Shown: positions 24,945 through 33,506 of the stretch, one piece after another
Position numbering within the stretch: the first letter of the stretch is position 1
Layout of the letters: each line of letters starts with the position of its first letter
DNA from: CAZYSK01 sp964649415
GTDB taxonomy: Bacteria > Chloroflexota > Anaerolineae > B4-G1
DNA: 37,572 nt
Assembly (NCBI GenBank): GCA_964649415.1
Contig: CAZYSK010000058.1
Coordinates: 1-37,572 of the forward strand
Direction of reading: 5' to 3'
The notes under the pieces: generated by a model
Seen by the model: the letters and a program-made list of their open reading frames with translations, nothing else
Told to the model about the DNA's origin: nothing
Database searches by the model: none
Made by a program: the position numbers and the translations under genes

Positions 24945-26444
24945 CTAGTATGAATGGAAGCCGCGGGGTAGCATATTCGATCCGTACGAAACACGCCCGA
25001 TTTCCTGTTGTTCACAACAGAGACGCTGGACTAAGGCAGCAGATAGTCCTGCGAGAAGCCAGAACTGAGCGATTGTCTGACTGCTGCCAAATAGACCGTA
25101 GTCAACTGTGCTATGCAAGGCCATGGCAATAAAGGCACAGAAGCCCCCTACACTGGCCACCCACACTGTGTCGTCATTTGCCCGGTTGATAACCCACCAT
25201 GCTTGGGTCAATAAGGTTGCCAGGAGACCCAGGAATGCGGTCAGTCCGACAAGACCTGTCTCCGCAGCGATGAATAGGTACGCGTTGTGAACAACTGCCT
25301 GGTTCACGAGAGTGGTTGTATCGTACTGAGGGCTAACCAGTGTGTAGTTGTTCAGCCCCACACCTAGCCATGGATGATCTTCAATGATGGCCAGGGCAGT
25401 CTGGGCCATTGTGACCCTGCTATGTGCCGACCCTTGGTCGTCACTCGTAAGGCGAGATAAGATGATGTCTGGGCCATGGAGCGTAATACCTAACAAGATC
25501 AATGAGCATGTGACAGCAATCAGTACTGCAGCCTGTGGACTGATCCGTTTCCGCTGAACAGCCAGCGCAAGGATGATGCTGACAGTCGCCAGCAGGCTGA
25601 CCCACGCACCGCGCGAGAGACTGTATACCAATGCCAGACAACCAAGACCCACCGCGATGCCTGTCAGAACCTTATACAAGGCTCTTGCTCTGGAGAACAA
25701 CACGGTCAGCGCAAAGGGTATCACGGTTGTTACGTACATAGCGTAGGAATTGGGATGACCAATCGTACCCTGAACACGACTAACCACACCTTCACTCATT
25801 TGCTGCTGTTTTACAGTCGTAGTTTCGTCCAGGATGTAGAGACCGACAGGCTGTCCCGTGACTCCCTGGTAGATACCTACCAGAGCCTGGAATGCCATGC
25901 CTAACATCAGTCCCGCAATCACCCAGCTCACATCAGTCTCATGGCTGACGCTGTTGGCAACTATCCAATAGAGCAATAAGAGCTTGCTCATGTTTACCAG
26001 TTGAAACATGGCCAGTTCAGTGTCCCTGGCGGTGAAAAGTGAGAGCGAGGAAGCAAGCAACCAAACGAGTGCAGATGTCGTGCTCAGAGGAAAAAGGTGA
26101 ACTTCGGCTTGCCGGATCGCCAGCTTGGCCACAAAGATAAGGAGTAATGCTACGGCCAGCACATCAGAAAGGTTGATGGCCACCCCGTTTGCCAGGCTGA
26201 AAGACCCGGAACGATCGATCAAGCCCTTGCCTAAGTAGGTGGGTATAGTGAGAGCTAGCGTAAAGGTGAGAATTCGCCTGGGGTTTCGGGCTATCAACAT
26301 CAACCCTGTGATTCCCAGTGTCGCTAAGAAAACCATCTTCCATTTGAGCGGCAAGTCAAGTAGCAGAATCCCCCCGCCGAATACGCCCACGGAGAGACAC
26401 ATAGCAAAGTGAATTATCTTCCTCATCATTATCTTACTGCGCAT
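24945..26444 (-). CDS. wzy: EPS polymerase / O-antigen ligase-like protein (Wzy/WaaL family)
   Basis: A ~499-aa membrane protein with about 12 spans. The periplasmic Wzy_C region holds SRVQGTIGHPNSYAMY, SLSRGAWVSL, PWLGVGLNNYTLVSP and VHNAYLFIAAETGL, hallmark residues of the O-antigen ligase/polymerase family. It joins repeat units at the periplasmic face. ATG 26444 is used; TTG 26447 or ATG 26429 are possible. The 145-bp gap upstream (26448-26592) shows no gene. Confidence 0.85.
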   Translation of the reverse strand: MRSKIMMRKIIHFAMCLSVGVFGGGILLLDLPLKWKMVFLATLGITGLMLIARNPRRILTFTLALTIPTYLGKGLIDRSGSFSLANGVAINLSDVLAVALLLIFVAKLAIRQAEVHLFPLSTTSALVWLLASSLSLFTARDTELAMFQLVNMSKLLLLYWIVANSVSHETDVSWVIAGLMLGMAFQALVGIYQGVTGQPVGLYILDETTTVKQQQMSEGVVSRVQGTIGHPNSYAMYVTTVIPFALTVLFSRARALYKVLTGIAVGLGCLALVYSLSRGAWVSLLATVSIILALAVQRKRISPQAAVLIAVTCSLILLGITLHGPDIILSRLTSDDQGSAHSRVTMAQTALAIIEDHPWLGVGLNNYTLVSPQYDTTTLVNQAVVHNAYLFIAAETGLVGLTAFLGLLATLLTQAWWVINRANDDTVWVASVGGFCAFIAMALHSTVDYGLFGSSQTIAQFWLLAGLSAALVQRLCCEQQEIGRVSYGSNMLPRGFHSY

Positions 26445-26592
26445 CAAGATACCCGAGAAATGTTAGTGCGTGCGTACCAAGCTCTCAAGAGACGCCTCTA
26501 GCGACACTGTCAGGAGGATCATCACGTGCCAGCAGTACAGGTGATTGCGGCGTGCTATGGTTGGGCACGCGATTGACGACCTCCCCGCCTCC

Positions 26593-27417
26593 TCAAGGTC
26601 TGCACTGATGGTTCGAGCCAGGGATCACTGCCGGGGCTCCAATGCCTGGTTTGCGGCCCCTGATCACGACAAACCAACCGCAGGCAGCCGGAAACCAACT
26701 GCGAGCCCATTCCGGAAACCGTTCAACATCGTATGGAGTCAGCACGGGTTGCAGGACCAGATCATTGAACTGGCAAAACATCTGTCGCAGCTCGCGCAGG
26801 GTGTAGGCTTTAGTTCCAGCGCTCTCCATATGGTCCGACAATATGTCCGTTACCTTCCTGAAGGGCCGGCCGGCTCGTAGGCCATAGTGCAGGTAGAATC
26901 GAAAGGCAATGATTGATCGCCTGTGGTAGAGCATGATCAGAATCCGCCCCCCTGGCTTCAGGACGCGATATGCCTCCGCAATGGCCTTGTCTGTATTTGG
27001 TGTATGGTGCAGGACTCCCCACGAATAGACCAAGTCAAACAGGTTGTTGCGAAACGGCAATCCTTCTGCATCACCCACCTCAGCATTTGCAAACAATCCA
27101 TTAATGCCAAGTCTCTGGCGCGTGATCTCCACGGCACGTTCTGTGAGGTCTATACAGCATACATTGGCCCCGGAGCGTGCGAACTGCAAGCAGTCAGTAC
27201 CCGGGCCGCAACCAATTTCCAGCACTCTCTTGCCCCGCCAGCGTGTGAATTGGGCGAAGGCATGCACAAACGGTTCCTGGTCATAGCGACTCTCTTCGAT
27301 TTCCTCGGACCACTCTATGCTGCCTTGCGGTTTGCCGCTATACTCCACGCCACATGGATTGTCCTGCCAGTATTGTCTGACTCTTTCCTTTAGACTGCCT
27401 CTCTGAGATTCTCCCAT
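26593..27417 (-). CDS. Class I SAM-dependent methyltransferase
   Basis: A 274-aa enzyme. Motif I is VLEIGCGPGTD (65-75), the acidic residue ending beta-2 lies in CCIDLTERAV, and motif III-like SWGVLHHTPNTDKAIAEAYRVLKPGG matches the UbiE/Methyltransf_11 group. The start KERVRQYWQDNPCGVEYS is a lead-in often seen in EPS-linked methyltransferases. Likely O-methylation of a sugar or chain end. ATG 27417 sits 9 bp after the dehydrogenase stop, with AGGATAGGAA as the ribosome site inside the end of that gene. Confidence 0.85.
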   Translation of the reverse strand: MGESQRGSLKERVRQYWQDNPCGVEYSGKPQGSIEWSEEIEESRYDQEPFVHAFAQFTRWRGKRVLEIGCGPGTDCLQFARSGANVCCIDLTERAVEITRQRLGINGLFANAEVGDAEGLPFRNNLFDLVYSWGVLHHTPNTDKAIAEAYRVLKPGGRILIMLYHRRSIIAFRFYLHYGLRAGRPFRKVTDILSDHMESAGTKAYTLRELRQMFCQFNDLVLQPVLTPYDVERFPEWARSWFPAACGWFVVIRGRKPGIGAPAVIPGSNHQCRP

Positions 27418-27426
27418 CGCATGTTC

Positions 27427-28866
27427 CTATCCTTTCGCATCTTGGCTTGTTGCTTGGTCACCATAGTCCGACCGGTGCTCCCACGACGATGCAGCATTCT
27501 CGCTCCAAAGTTCCTGCAGTCGAGTGCGATGGCTTGGTTCATCAGCCCCGACGCCAAGCGCAACATAGCGCAGGTGATCCGCAGACTCCAACTTCTCGCG
27601 CAAGATGCGCCAGCAGTCATACACCACTACCGGTGGGCTTTTCTGTGGGAAGTCGGCCGCCTGGAGGTCGCCGAACTGAGGGTCCGGTGTGGTGATCACG
27701 ACGGCATCTGCCTGTTGCAGGCACGAAGCCAAATCCTCTAGGATAACCACCTTGTCGGTCAAGTCGTGGCGAGCCATCTCGTTCGCCAAGGGGTCGTACC
27801 CCACAACGCGAACGCCCGCGGCTGCCAGCGCACGAGCAAGGTACAGGGCTTGAGACTCTTCTACCACGTGGGAATGCGGCTTGTAGGCCAGCCCTAGCAC
27901 GGCTACGGTATCCCGGGGCTCGACAAGCGACAGCAGGTATTCTGTGATCTTACCTGCTAAAGAACGGTTCAGCCGATCCGTCGTCTCAGCCAGAGGCGCT
28001 TCGGTCCCCAGAGCGCGCGCGATGAAGCTCAACGCCACATTATCACGAGGAAAACAGGGGCCCCCGTAACCCAAAGCGCCGGTCAGGTATTTGCGGCCGA
28101 TCCGTGTATCCAACCCCAAGGCGTCGCTGATCACATCTGTGTTGCCTCCTGGAATACGTTCACACAGGTCAGCCAGCATGTTGGCGAAAGTGATCTTGGT
28201 GGTGACAAAGGTGTTGACCGCGATCTTGGTGAGTTCCGCGTTCTCGAGGCTCATACGCTGGCAAGGGGGACCGTTTTCCATGATTCTGGCATAGCAAGTT
28301 TCGAGTTGGCTGCCTGCCCGCTCATCGAATTCTCCGATCAACGTGAAATCGGGATTGAGGAAGTCGTGGATTACGCTGCCCAGGGCGATGAACTCCGGGC
28401 TGTAGCACAGCCCGAAATCCCGCCCACAGACCTTCCCCGATTCCCGCTCCAGAACCGGCAGCAGCCCATAGCGCGTTGAGCCAGGAAGGACCGTGCTAGT
28501 CAGAACGACGACGTGATAACGGTTCTTTTCGGCTAAAGCGCGACCGATCTCGCCAAAAGCCCACTTCGCATATTGCAGCGAGAACGCCCCCTCGTCATCA
28601 CTTGGTGTGGGCACGATAACGAATGTCACATCTGACTTCAATATGGCTTCACGGTGGCTCAGCGTGGCTCGCAATCGTTCTCGATGGGTCGCAATCGTGT
28701 TCTCCAGGTTCGTTTCCTGTACCGGCGCGTGACCAGCATTCAGCAGGTCTACGACGCGTTGGTTGATGTCTACGCCGATCACGTCGAAGCCTCGACTGGC
28801 GATGGCGGCTGCCATGCTGGCGCCCAGCTTACCGAGCCCTACTACCGAAAAGGTTGTTACCTCCAT
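27427..28866 (-). CDS. UDP-glucose/GDP-mannose-type nucleotide-sugar 6-dehydrogenase
   Basis: A 479-aa NAD enzyme oxidising a nucleotide sugar to the uronic acid. Rossmann GLGKLG (10-15), STVLPGSTR (124-132), central helix NAELTKIAVNTF, and the catalytic Cys at 271 in GYGGPCFPRDN are all intact. The UDP-binding domain shows VLGLAYKPHSHVVEES. A ~40-aa C-terminal extension (from ADEPSHRTRLQ) is charged and probably disordered. Substrate could be UDP-glucose, UDP-GlcNAc (WbpA-like) or GDP-mannose; sequence alone does not decide. An ideal AAGGAGGT ribosome site precedes the ATG. Confidence 0.88.
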   Translation of the reverse strand: MEVTTFSVVGLGKLGASMAAAIASRGFDVIGVDINQRVVDLLNAGHAPVQETNLENTIATHRERLRATLSHREAILKSDVTFVIVPTPSDDEGAFSLQYAKWAFGEIGRALAEKNRYHVVVLTSTVLPGSTRYGLLPVLERESGKVCGRDFGLCYSPEFIALGSVIHDFLNPDFTLIGEFDERAGSQLETCYARIMENGPPCQRMSLENAELTKIAVNTFVTTKITFANMLADLCERIPGGNTDVISDALGLDTRIGRKYLTGALGYGGPCFPRDNVALSFIARALGTEAPLAETTDRLNRSLAGKITEYLLSLVEPRDTVAVLGLAYKPHSHVVEESQALYLARALAAAGVRVVGYDPLANEMARHDLTDKVVILEDLASCLQQADAVVITTPDPQFGDLQAADFPQKSPPVVVYDCWRILREKLESADHLRYVALGVGADEPSHRTRLQELWSENAASSWEHRSDYGDQATSQDAKG

Positions 28867-28871
28867 TGAGG

Positions 28872-29492
28872 CTACCTCCTTGTGCCATTCCGTTCCATAG
28901 CGAGCTCAGGAGCACCCTGGCAGCTTCCCTCCCTCAGGACAAGCAGACCGAGGCCAATTGCTGCCGCAGCACCAAGCGTTGCAACCTTGCCTGATCGCAA
29001 GTGCTGCTCCAGATCCTCCAGGCTCATCATATCAAGTCTGATCTCTTCTAGGTCGTCGGCGTCTGGTTCTGCTACCACATGCAACCCCCGGGCGAGGTAG
29101 ATATGTGCTTGTCCGCAGCCGCGGTTGCCATCCACTGTGTACGAACCCAAGTGTTGCCAGATATCGGCTGTGCATCCCGTCTCTTCCAGTAGTTCTCGCT
29201 GCGCAGCTTCTGTGGGAGACTCACTTGGCATCACGTATCCGGCCGGGAGCCCTAGGTTGATGTTTCGTGGCCCATGTTTGTAGTGCCAGATGCCGAGCAC
29301 CTCATTTGCGTTGGTCAAGGCAAGGACCATCACGTAGTCTGGTTGCTCTAGCTGGTAGAAGTCGTTCACCAAGCGCCCGTCTGGCAAACGAACTGTCTCA
29401 ATCCAAATCCGGATCCAAGGAGAAGCATCCAGTATGCATCGACGCTGGATGCTCTCCCAGCACGCAAGGCCTTCTTGACCTCCGTCACTCAC
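28872..29492 (-). CDS. Nudix hydrolase
   Basis: About 206 aa. The Nudix box runs from GYVMPSE to RELLEETGC (about residues 85-107), fitting G-x5-E-x7-RE-x2-EE-x-G. NIHEVL-type strands (VMVLALTNANEVLGIWHYKHG) and a C-terminal hydrophobic Ala/Gly-rich helix (TLGAAAAIGLGLLVL) follow. Such enzymes hydrolyse nucleoside diphosphates linked to another moiety; in this operon a nucleotide sugar is plausible. GTG 29492 is preferred because AAGGA lies 7 nt upstream; GTG 29528, which would overlap the epimerase stop by 4 bp, is the alternative. Confidence 0.82.
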   Translation of the reverse strand: MSDGGQEGLACWESIQRRCILDASPWIRIWIETVRLPDGRLVNDFYQLEQPDYVMVLALTNANEVLGIWHYKHGPRNINLGLPAGYVMPSESPTEAAQRELLEETGCTADIWQHLGSYTVDGNRGCGQAHIYLARGLHVVAEPDADDLEEIRLDMMSLEDLEQHLRSGKVATLGAAAAIGLGLLVLREGSCQGAPELAMERNGTRR

Positions 29493-29524
29493 GAGCCCTT
29501 CCTTGCTCAGAAGCGAACATCGGC

Positions 29525-30565
29525 TCACGCCGAGCTTCGCGATACCTGGCTATACGCCATCGCTGTTGCTGCCGCTCTCCTATCTGAAGCCGCATCCAAC
29601 TTAGCTCTGACCTGTTCCTCAATCCAGCCGTAAGTATGCACCAGCCCTTCTTCCAGCGATATCTCCGGTGCCCATTCCAACACCTCCCGCAGGCGCGTGT
29701 TGTCGGAGTTGCGCCCCCGTACGCCCTCGGGACCGGGCACGTGTTTCGGAACGATTTCAATACCTGCGATGCCAGCGATGATGTTCGCCAGTTGGTTAAT
29801 CGTGACCATACGATCCCGCCCCAGGTTCAGTGGCGCGTGATAATCAGACCGCATTAGCTTGTAGATGCCGACCAAACAATCATCAATGTAGCAGAACGAG
29901 CGGGTCTGTTTCCCGTCTCCCCAGATCTCTATCTCGGGGTCACCGGTCAATCTGGCAATCGCCACCTTGCGACAGAAGGCCGCGGGCGCCTTCTCCCGCC
30001 CGCCATCCCAGGTGCCCAAGGGGCCGTATATGTTATGAAAGCGCACGATGCGAGTCTCAATGCCAAGATCTTGCCTATAGTGTGTGCACAGTCGCTCGAT
30101 GATCAATTTCTCCCATCCGTAGGCGTCCTGGGGCTCTGCAGGATAGGCGTCTTCTTCCCTGAGTGGCGTGACATTGGCTTCCTTCTGCAGGTACTCAGGA
30201 TAGACGCAGGCTGAAGACGTAAACAAGTAACGCTTGACGCCGTTCTTGTGGGCTGCATCCAGGGTGTGGACGTTGATGAGCAGGTTGTTGTGCAAGATTC
30301 GCGAGTGGTTGGATGAGATGAAACCCATACCACCCATGTCTGCAGCCAGGGCATAGACCTCATCCACGCCGCGAGTTACCTGGAGACAGTTGTCCCATTG
30401 TCGTAGATCCAGTAGTTCGAACTCGTCGGCGTCAGTTGGGCTGAACTCTGGGTACTTGATGTCCACGCCACGAACCCAATACTCCTTCTTCTTCAGGAAT
30501 GTGACTAGATGGTGACCGATGAAGCCCCCAGCGCCTGTGACTAGAACCCGCACCTGTTCTGACAT
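29525..30565 (-). CDS. GDP-mannose 3,5-epimerase-like protein
   Basis: A 346-aa extended SDR. GAGGFIG (11-17) binds NAD and the Tyr149-Lys153 pair is in DAYGWEK. The GDP-mannose 3,5-epimerase signature is striking: ADMGGMGFI, SSACVYPE with Cys120, GGREKAPAAFCRK with Lys192, and GPEGVRGRNSDN (278-289). In the plant enzyme the acid/base pair is Cys145 and Lys217 with Tyr174/Lys178; here all four are shifted by exactly 25, keeping the spacing. The product would be GDP-L-galactose or GDP-L-gulose. In bacteria this activity is uncommon and usually linked to polysaccharide or antibiotic sugars. The last ~20 residues are unconserved. Confidence 0.82.
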   Translation of the reverse strand: MSEQVRVLVTGAGGFIGHHLVTFLKKKEYWVRGVDIKYPEFSPTDADEFELLDLRQWDNCLQVTRGVDEVYALAADMGGMGFISSNHSRILHNNLLINVHTLDAAHKNGVKRYLFTSSACVYPEYLQKEANVTPLREEDAYPAEPQDAYGWEKLIIERLCTHYRQDLGIETRIVRFHNIYGPLGTWDGGREKAPAAFCRKVAIARLTGDPEIEIWGDGKQTRSFCYIDDCLVGIYKLMRSDYHAPLNLGRDRMVTINQLANIIAGIAGIEIVPKHVPGPEGVRGRNSDNTRLREVLEWAPEISLEEGLVHTYGWIEEQVRAKLDAASDRRAAATAMAYSQVSRSSA

Positions 30566-30701
30566 TGATGTGCCCTTCCTTTCTTCTCGTCTGGCTCTCT
30601 CGTGGGAGGTTGTAACTATGAGAATCCATCTTCGTCATAGATGTATCCGCCCGGGGTGCACGCAATGGGGCACACAGTCGTCATCTACTAAAGGCGGAAA
30701 C

Positions 30702-31805
30702 CTACCCCTGTGAGAATCCGACCATCTGCGTAACCACGTACTCAACTTGCTCTACCGTCAATCCTGGGAACATCGGTAGAGAGAGGACCTTGTCGGCTAA
30801 GTCCTCTGCCGCGGGGAACTGCCCGCGTCGAAACCCACTCTCCTCGTAAAAAGGCTGCAGGTGAATCGGTATGGGGTAGTGAATCCCCGTGCCGATACCG
30901 TGCTCCCAGAGATAGGCACGCAGTTCATCTCGCCGGGCCGTCCGCACGACGTAGAGATGGTACACGTGCGTTGAATCCGGGGATTCGACCGGTGTGACAA
31001 CGCTGTTTCTCGGCAGGAGCTCGGTGTACAGGGCTGCGTTTCGACGGCGTGCTTGTGTCCAATCCTCCAGGTAGCGCAGCTTGACGCGCAAGATCGCGGC
31101 CTGTAACGTGTCCAGGCGGTGGTTGAAGGGCGCCAGCTCGTGGCGGTATTTCTCCCTTTGACCACAATTGCGCATCGCGCGTACCTGTTCGGCGACTTCC
31201 TCATCGTCCGTCACCAACATGCCGCCATCGCCGCAGCCCCCCAGGTTCTTGGTCGGATAGAAGCTGAAAGCGGCCGCGTGGCCCAATGACCCGGCCCGCC
31301 GACCCTTGTAGAGCGCGCCGTGGGCCTGGCAGGCATCCTCGATGACGACCAAGTTGTGCTGATCGGCCAGGTTCAGGATCGGGTCCATATCGGCTGGCAG
31401 ACCATACAGATGCACCGGGATGATCGCTCGAGTGCGCGGTGTGATCGCGGCCTCAATCTGTGAGACGTCGATGTTGTACGTGCTCGGATCGACATCCACC
31501 AGAACCGGGTCCGCTCCAACAAAGGTGACAGCCGCCGCTGTGGCGATGAACGTGTGCGCGGGCACGATCACCTCGTCGCCTGGGCCGATGGCGTGCGCAC
31601 GCAGGCCTAGCTCTAAGGCGGATAGCCCACTGTCCACGCCTACTGCGTACCGTGTGCTGCAGAATGCCGCGAATTCCTCTTCGAAATGGGTGACGTCCTC
31701 ACCCAAGGCGAAGTCGCATCGCTCCATCACTCGCTGGATGGCCTGATCCAGTTCATCTCGAATGATGCGATGCGCCTCCCGCAGATCTACGAAAGGGACT
31801 TTCAT
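30702..31805 (-). CDS. DegT/DnrJ/EryC1/StrS sugar aminotransferase
   Basis: A 367-aa PLP aminotransferase (fold type I). The PLP Lys is K186 in SFYPTKNLGGCGDGG, Asp is in VIEDACQAHGA, and the start VPFVDLREAHR is typical of WbpE/QdtB/FdtB-like enzymes. It places an amino group on a keto nucleotide sugar. The ATG directly abuts the acetyltransferase stop, with GAAGGAG inside that gene's end. With the acetyltransferase and the Gfo/Idh dehydrogenase upstream it forms a dehydrogenase-acetyltransferase-aminotransferase set, as in UDP-2,3-diacetamido sugar synthesis. The 136-bp gap downstream shows nothing notable. Confidence 0.9.
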   Translation of the reverse strand: MKVPFVDLREAHRIIRDELDQAIQRVMERCDFALGEDVTHFEEEFAAFCSTRYAVGVDSGLSALELGLRAHAIGPGDEVIVPAHTFIATAAAVTFVGADPVLVDVDPSTYNIDVSQIEAAITPRTRAIIPVHLYGLPADMDPILNLADQHNLVVIEDACQAHGALYKGRRAGSLGHAAAFSFYPTKNLGGCGDGGMLVTDDEEVAEQVRAMRNCGQREKYRHELAPFNHRLDTLQAAILRVKLRYLEDWTQARRRNAALYTELLPRNSVVTPVESPDSTHVYHLYVVRTARRDELRAYLWEHGIGTGIHYPIPIHLQPFYEESGFRRGQFPAAEDLADKVLSLPMFPGLTVEQVEYVVTQMVGFSQG

Positions 31806-32291
31806 CTATGCGCTCCTTCTCTCCAGAACCCGCGCCGGAACACCGGCCACGACTGCACCATCCGGCACATTGTGGGTGACAACGCTGCCCGCGCCCACCA
31901 TCGCGCCTTCACCTATGGTCACACCACACATAATCGTGGCGTTGCTACCAATAGAAGCCCTCCGTTTCACCAAGGTGGGAATGCATACCCAATCGGCGTC
32001 GGCCTGCAGTTCTCCGTCGCCAGTGGTAGCTCGCGGGTACCGGTCGTTGATGAACATCACACCGTGACCGATGAAAACTTCATCCTCGATCGTCACTCCT
32101 TCACAGATGAAGGAGTGGCTGGATACCTTGACCCGCCGCCCTATCGCAGCTCCTTTCTGGATCTCCACGAAGGTGCCAATCTTGCTTTCGTCGCCAATCT
32201 CACAGCCATACAGGTTGACGAAGGCGTAGATTCTCACATCCTGTCCCAGTTTCACGTCGGGAGCGATGCGCACAAAGTCGCCATTCACCAT
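31806..32291 (-). CDS. Hexapeptide-repeat (left-handed beta-helix) N-acetyltransferase, WbpD-like
   Basis: A 161-aa protein made almost wholly of [LIV]-G-x4 hexapeptides (LGQDVRIYAFVNLYGCEIGDES, split by turns), the acetyl-CoA-binding LbH fold that works as a trimer. VFIGHGVMFINDRYPRA with the conserved loop Asn/Asp, then ASIGSNATIMCGVTIGEGAMVGAGSVVT and GVPARVLERR, resemble WbpD, FdtC and QdtC. It would acetylate the 3-amino group formed by the adjacent aminotransferase. It is 0 bp from that gene and 15 bp from the dehydrogenase upstream. Confidence 0.88.
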   Translation of the reverse strand: MVNGDFVRIAPDVKLGQDVRIYAFVNLYGCEIGDESKIGTFVEIQKGAAIGRRVKVSSHSFICEGVTIEDEVFIGHGVMFINDRYPRATTGDGELQADADWVCIPTLVKRRASIGSNATIMCGVTIGEGAMVGAGSVVTHNVPDGAVVAGVPARVLERRSA

Positions 32292-32306
32292 CAGGCAGCT
32301 TCCCTT

Positions 32307-33359
32307 CTATGTTACTAGATGATTATGTACTCGATCCGTGTTATCAGGGGAGATTGTGGTCCACTCCCCACCGTTCTGCAGCGACCGTTCAGCCTCTTCC
32401 AGGACTTTGACCACTTTCAAGCCAACTCGGCCACTGCTTTGGGGTTCCGTGCCGTTCTCTATGCACTCCATAAAGTGCTGGCATTCCAGTCGCAGTGGTT
32501 CGACGAAGCGGATGTTGGGAATCACCACGTCACCGTAACGGTAACTGCATTGGAACTCACCGAAAGTCTCCGTGTAAGGAAGCGCCTCGACGCCTTTGTC
32601 GTAGATCTTGATCTTCTCCAGAGTCTCCACGTCATCGTAGACCAGCATCTTGCGGCTGCCGACGACGGTAATACGCCGCACCTTGCGGGGATCGAGCCAG
32701 CTCACGCGAACGTGAGCCATGATATCGTCTGGGAAGAACAAAGTCAAATAGGCAATGTCATGCTTGCCTTTGAAAACGTTGGCCGCGCCCTGGGCTATGA
32801 CCTTGATCGGTTCGCAACCGAGAAGATACAAGAGGATGGATATGTCGTGCGGAGCCAGATCCCATACTACGTTCAGGTCGGCTTGAAACAGCCCCAGACT
32901 AGCCCGCACCGCGTCAATGTAGTAGATTCGGCCCAATTCGCCACCATCGATGATGTCCTTGAGTGCCCGCACAGCCGGATTGTATTCAAAGGTATGTCCT
33001 GCCATCAGGGTCAGCCCTCGTGTATCGGCCGTCTCAATAAGCTCTTGGGCATGCCGGCAGTCTAGCGTCAGGGGTTTCTCGATCAGCACGTGGAGATCAT
33101 GTTGTAGGCAGTCCAATGCGATCGGGAAGTGAGTCGCCGGCGGTGTTGCAACCACAACGGCATCCAGTGACATATCGAAGAGGTCTCGATAATCCTTCGC
33201 AGGCGTGACTGTAGGAAAACGAGACTTGATGTGAGCCAGACGGTCCCCGTCAAGGTCCGCAACGGCTCTGACATTCGATGCGGGCATCTCGACGAAGTTG
33301 CGGATCAGATTGGGGCCCCAGTAGCCGCAACCGATTACGCCTACTTGCAAGCTGTTCAT
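32307..33359 (-). CDS. Gfo/Idh/MocA-family nucleotide-sugar dehydrogenase (WbpB/GnnA-like)
   Basis: A 350-aa NAD(P)-dependent oxidoreductase. GCGYWG (10-15) is the nucleotide-binding loop, IEKPLT (93-98) carries the conserved EKP, and VVWDLAPHDISILLYLLG holds the catalytic Asp-His region. GYWGPNLIRNF is characteristic of the UDP-sugar 3-dehydrogenase subgroup. It would oxidise C3 of a UDP-HexNAc or UDP-HexNAcA before transamination. ATG 33359 with GGAGGG just upstream is preferred over ATG 33371. Its neighbours, an acetyltransferase and an aminotransferase, complete the set. Confidence 0.86.
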   Translation of the reverse strand: MNSLQVGVIGCGYWGPNLIRNFVEMPASNVRAVADLDGDRLAHIKSRFPTVTPAKDYRDLFDMSLDAVVVATPPATHFPIALDCLQHDLHVLIEKPLTLDCRHAQELIETADTRGLTLMAGHTFEYNPAVRALKDIIDGGELGRIYYIDAVRASLGLFQADLNVVWDLAPHDISILLYLLGCEPIKVIAQGAANVFKGKHDIAYLTLFFPDDIMAHVRVSWLDPRKVRRITVVGSRKMLVYDDVETLEKIKIYDKGVEALPYTETFGEFQCSYRYGDVVIPNIRFVEPLRLECQHFMECIENGTEPQSSGRVGLKVVKVLEEAERSLQNGGEWTTISPDNTDRVHNHLVT

Positions 33360-33482
33360 AGTTCCCTCCATTGCGCCCGAATGCCGACGAGAGATCAGGC
33401 CTCGTCCACACGTTCCTCTACGAAATCAGACTTTGATCAACTGCTCTCTCCCCAAGTCTACCGGCGCTTGTTGTGAACTCTG

Positions 33483-33498
33483 CCCACGGTGCCGTGGG
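33483..33498. repeat. Short perfect palindrome in the epimerase-oxidoreductase gap
   Basis: CCCACGG-TG-CCGTGGG lies in the 147-bp gap between the NAD-epimerase stop and the Gfo/Idh start. No T-run follows on either strand, so it is not a convincing terminator; it could stabilise or process mRNA. Confidence 0.45.
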
Positions 33499-33506
33499 TC
33501 CGACGG

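Noticed and set aside
33483..33498. Transcription terminator splitting the EPS operon
   Set aside because: Only a 7-bp stem with no T-tract on either strand, and the following genes belong to the same pathway.
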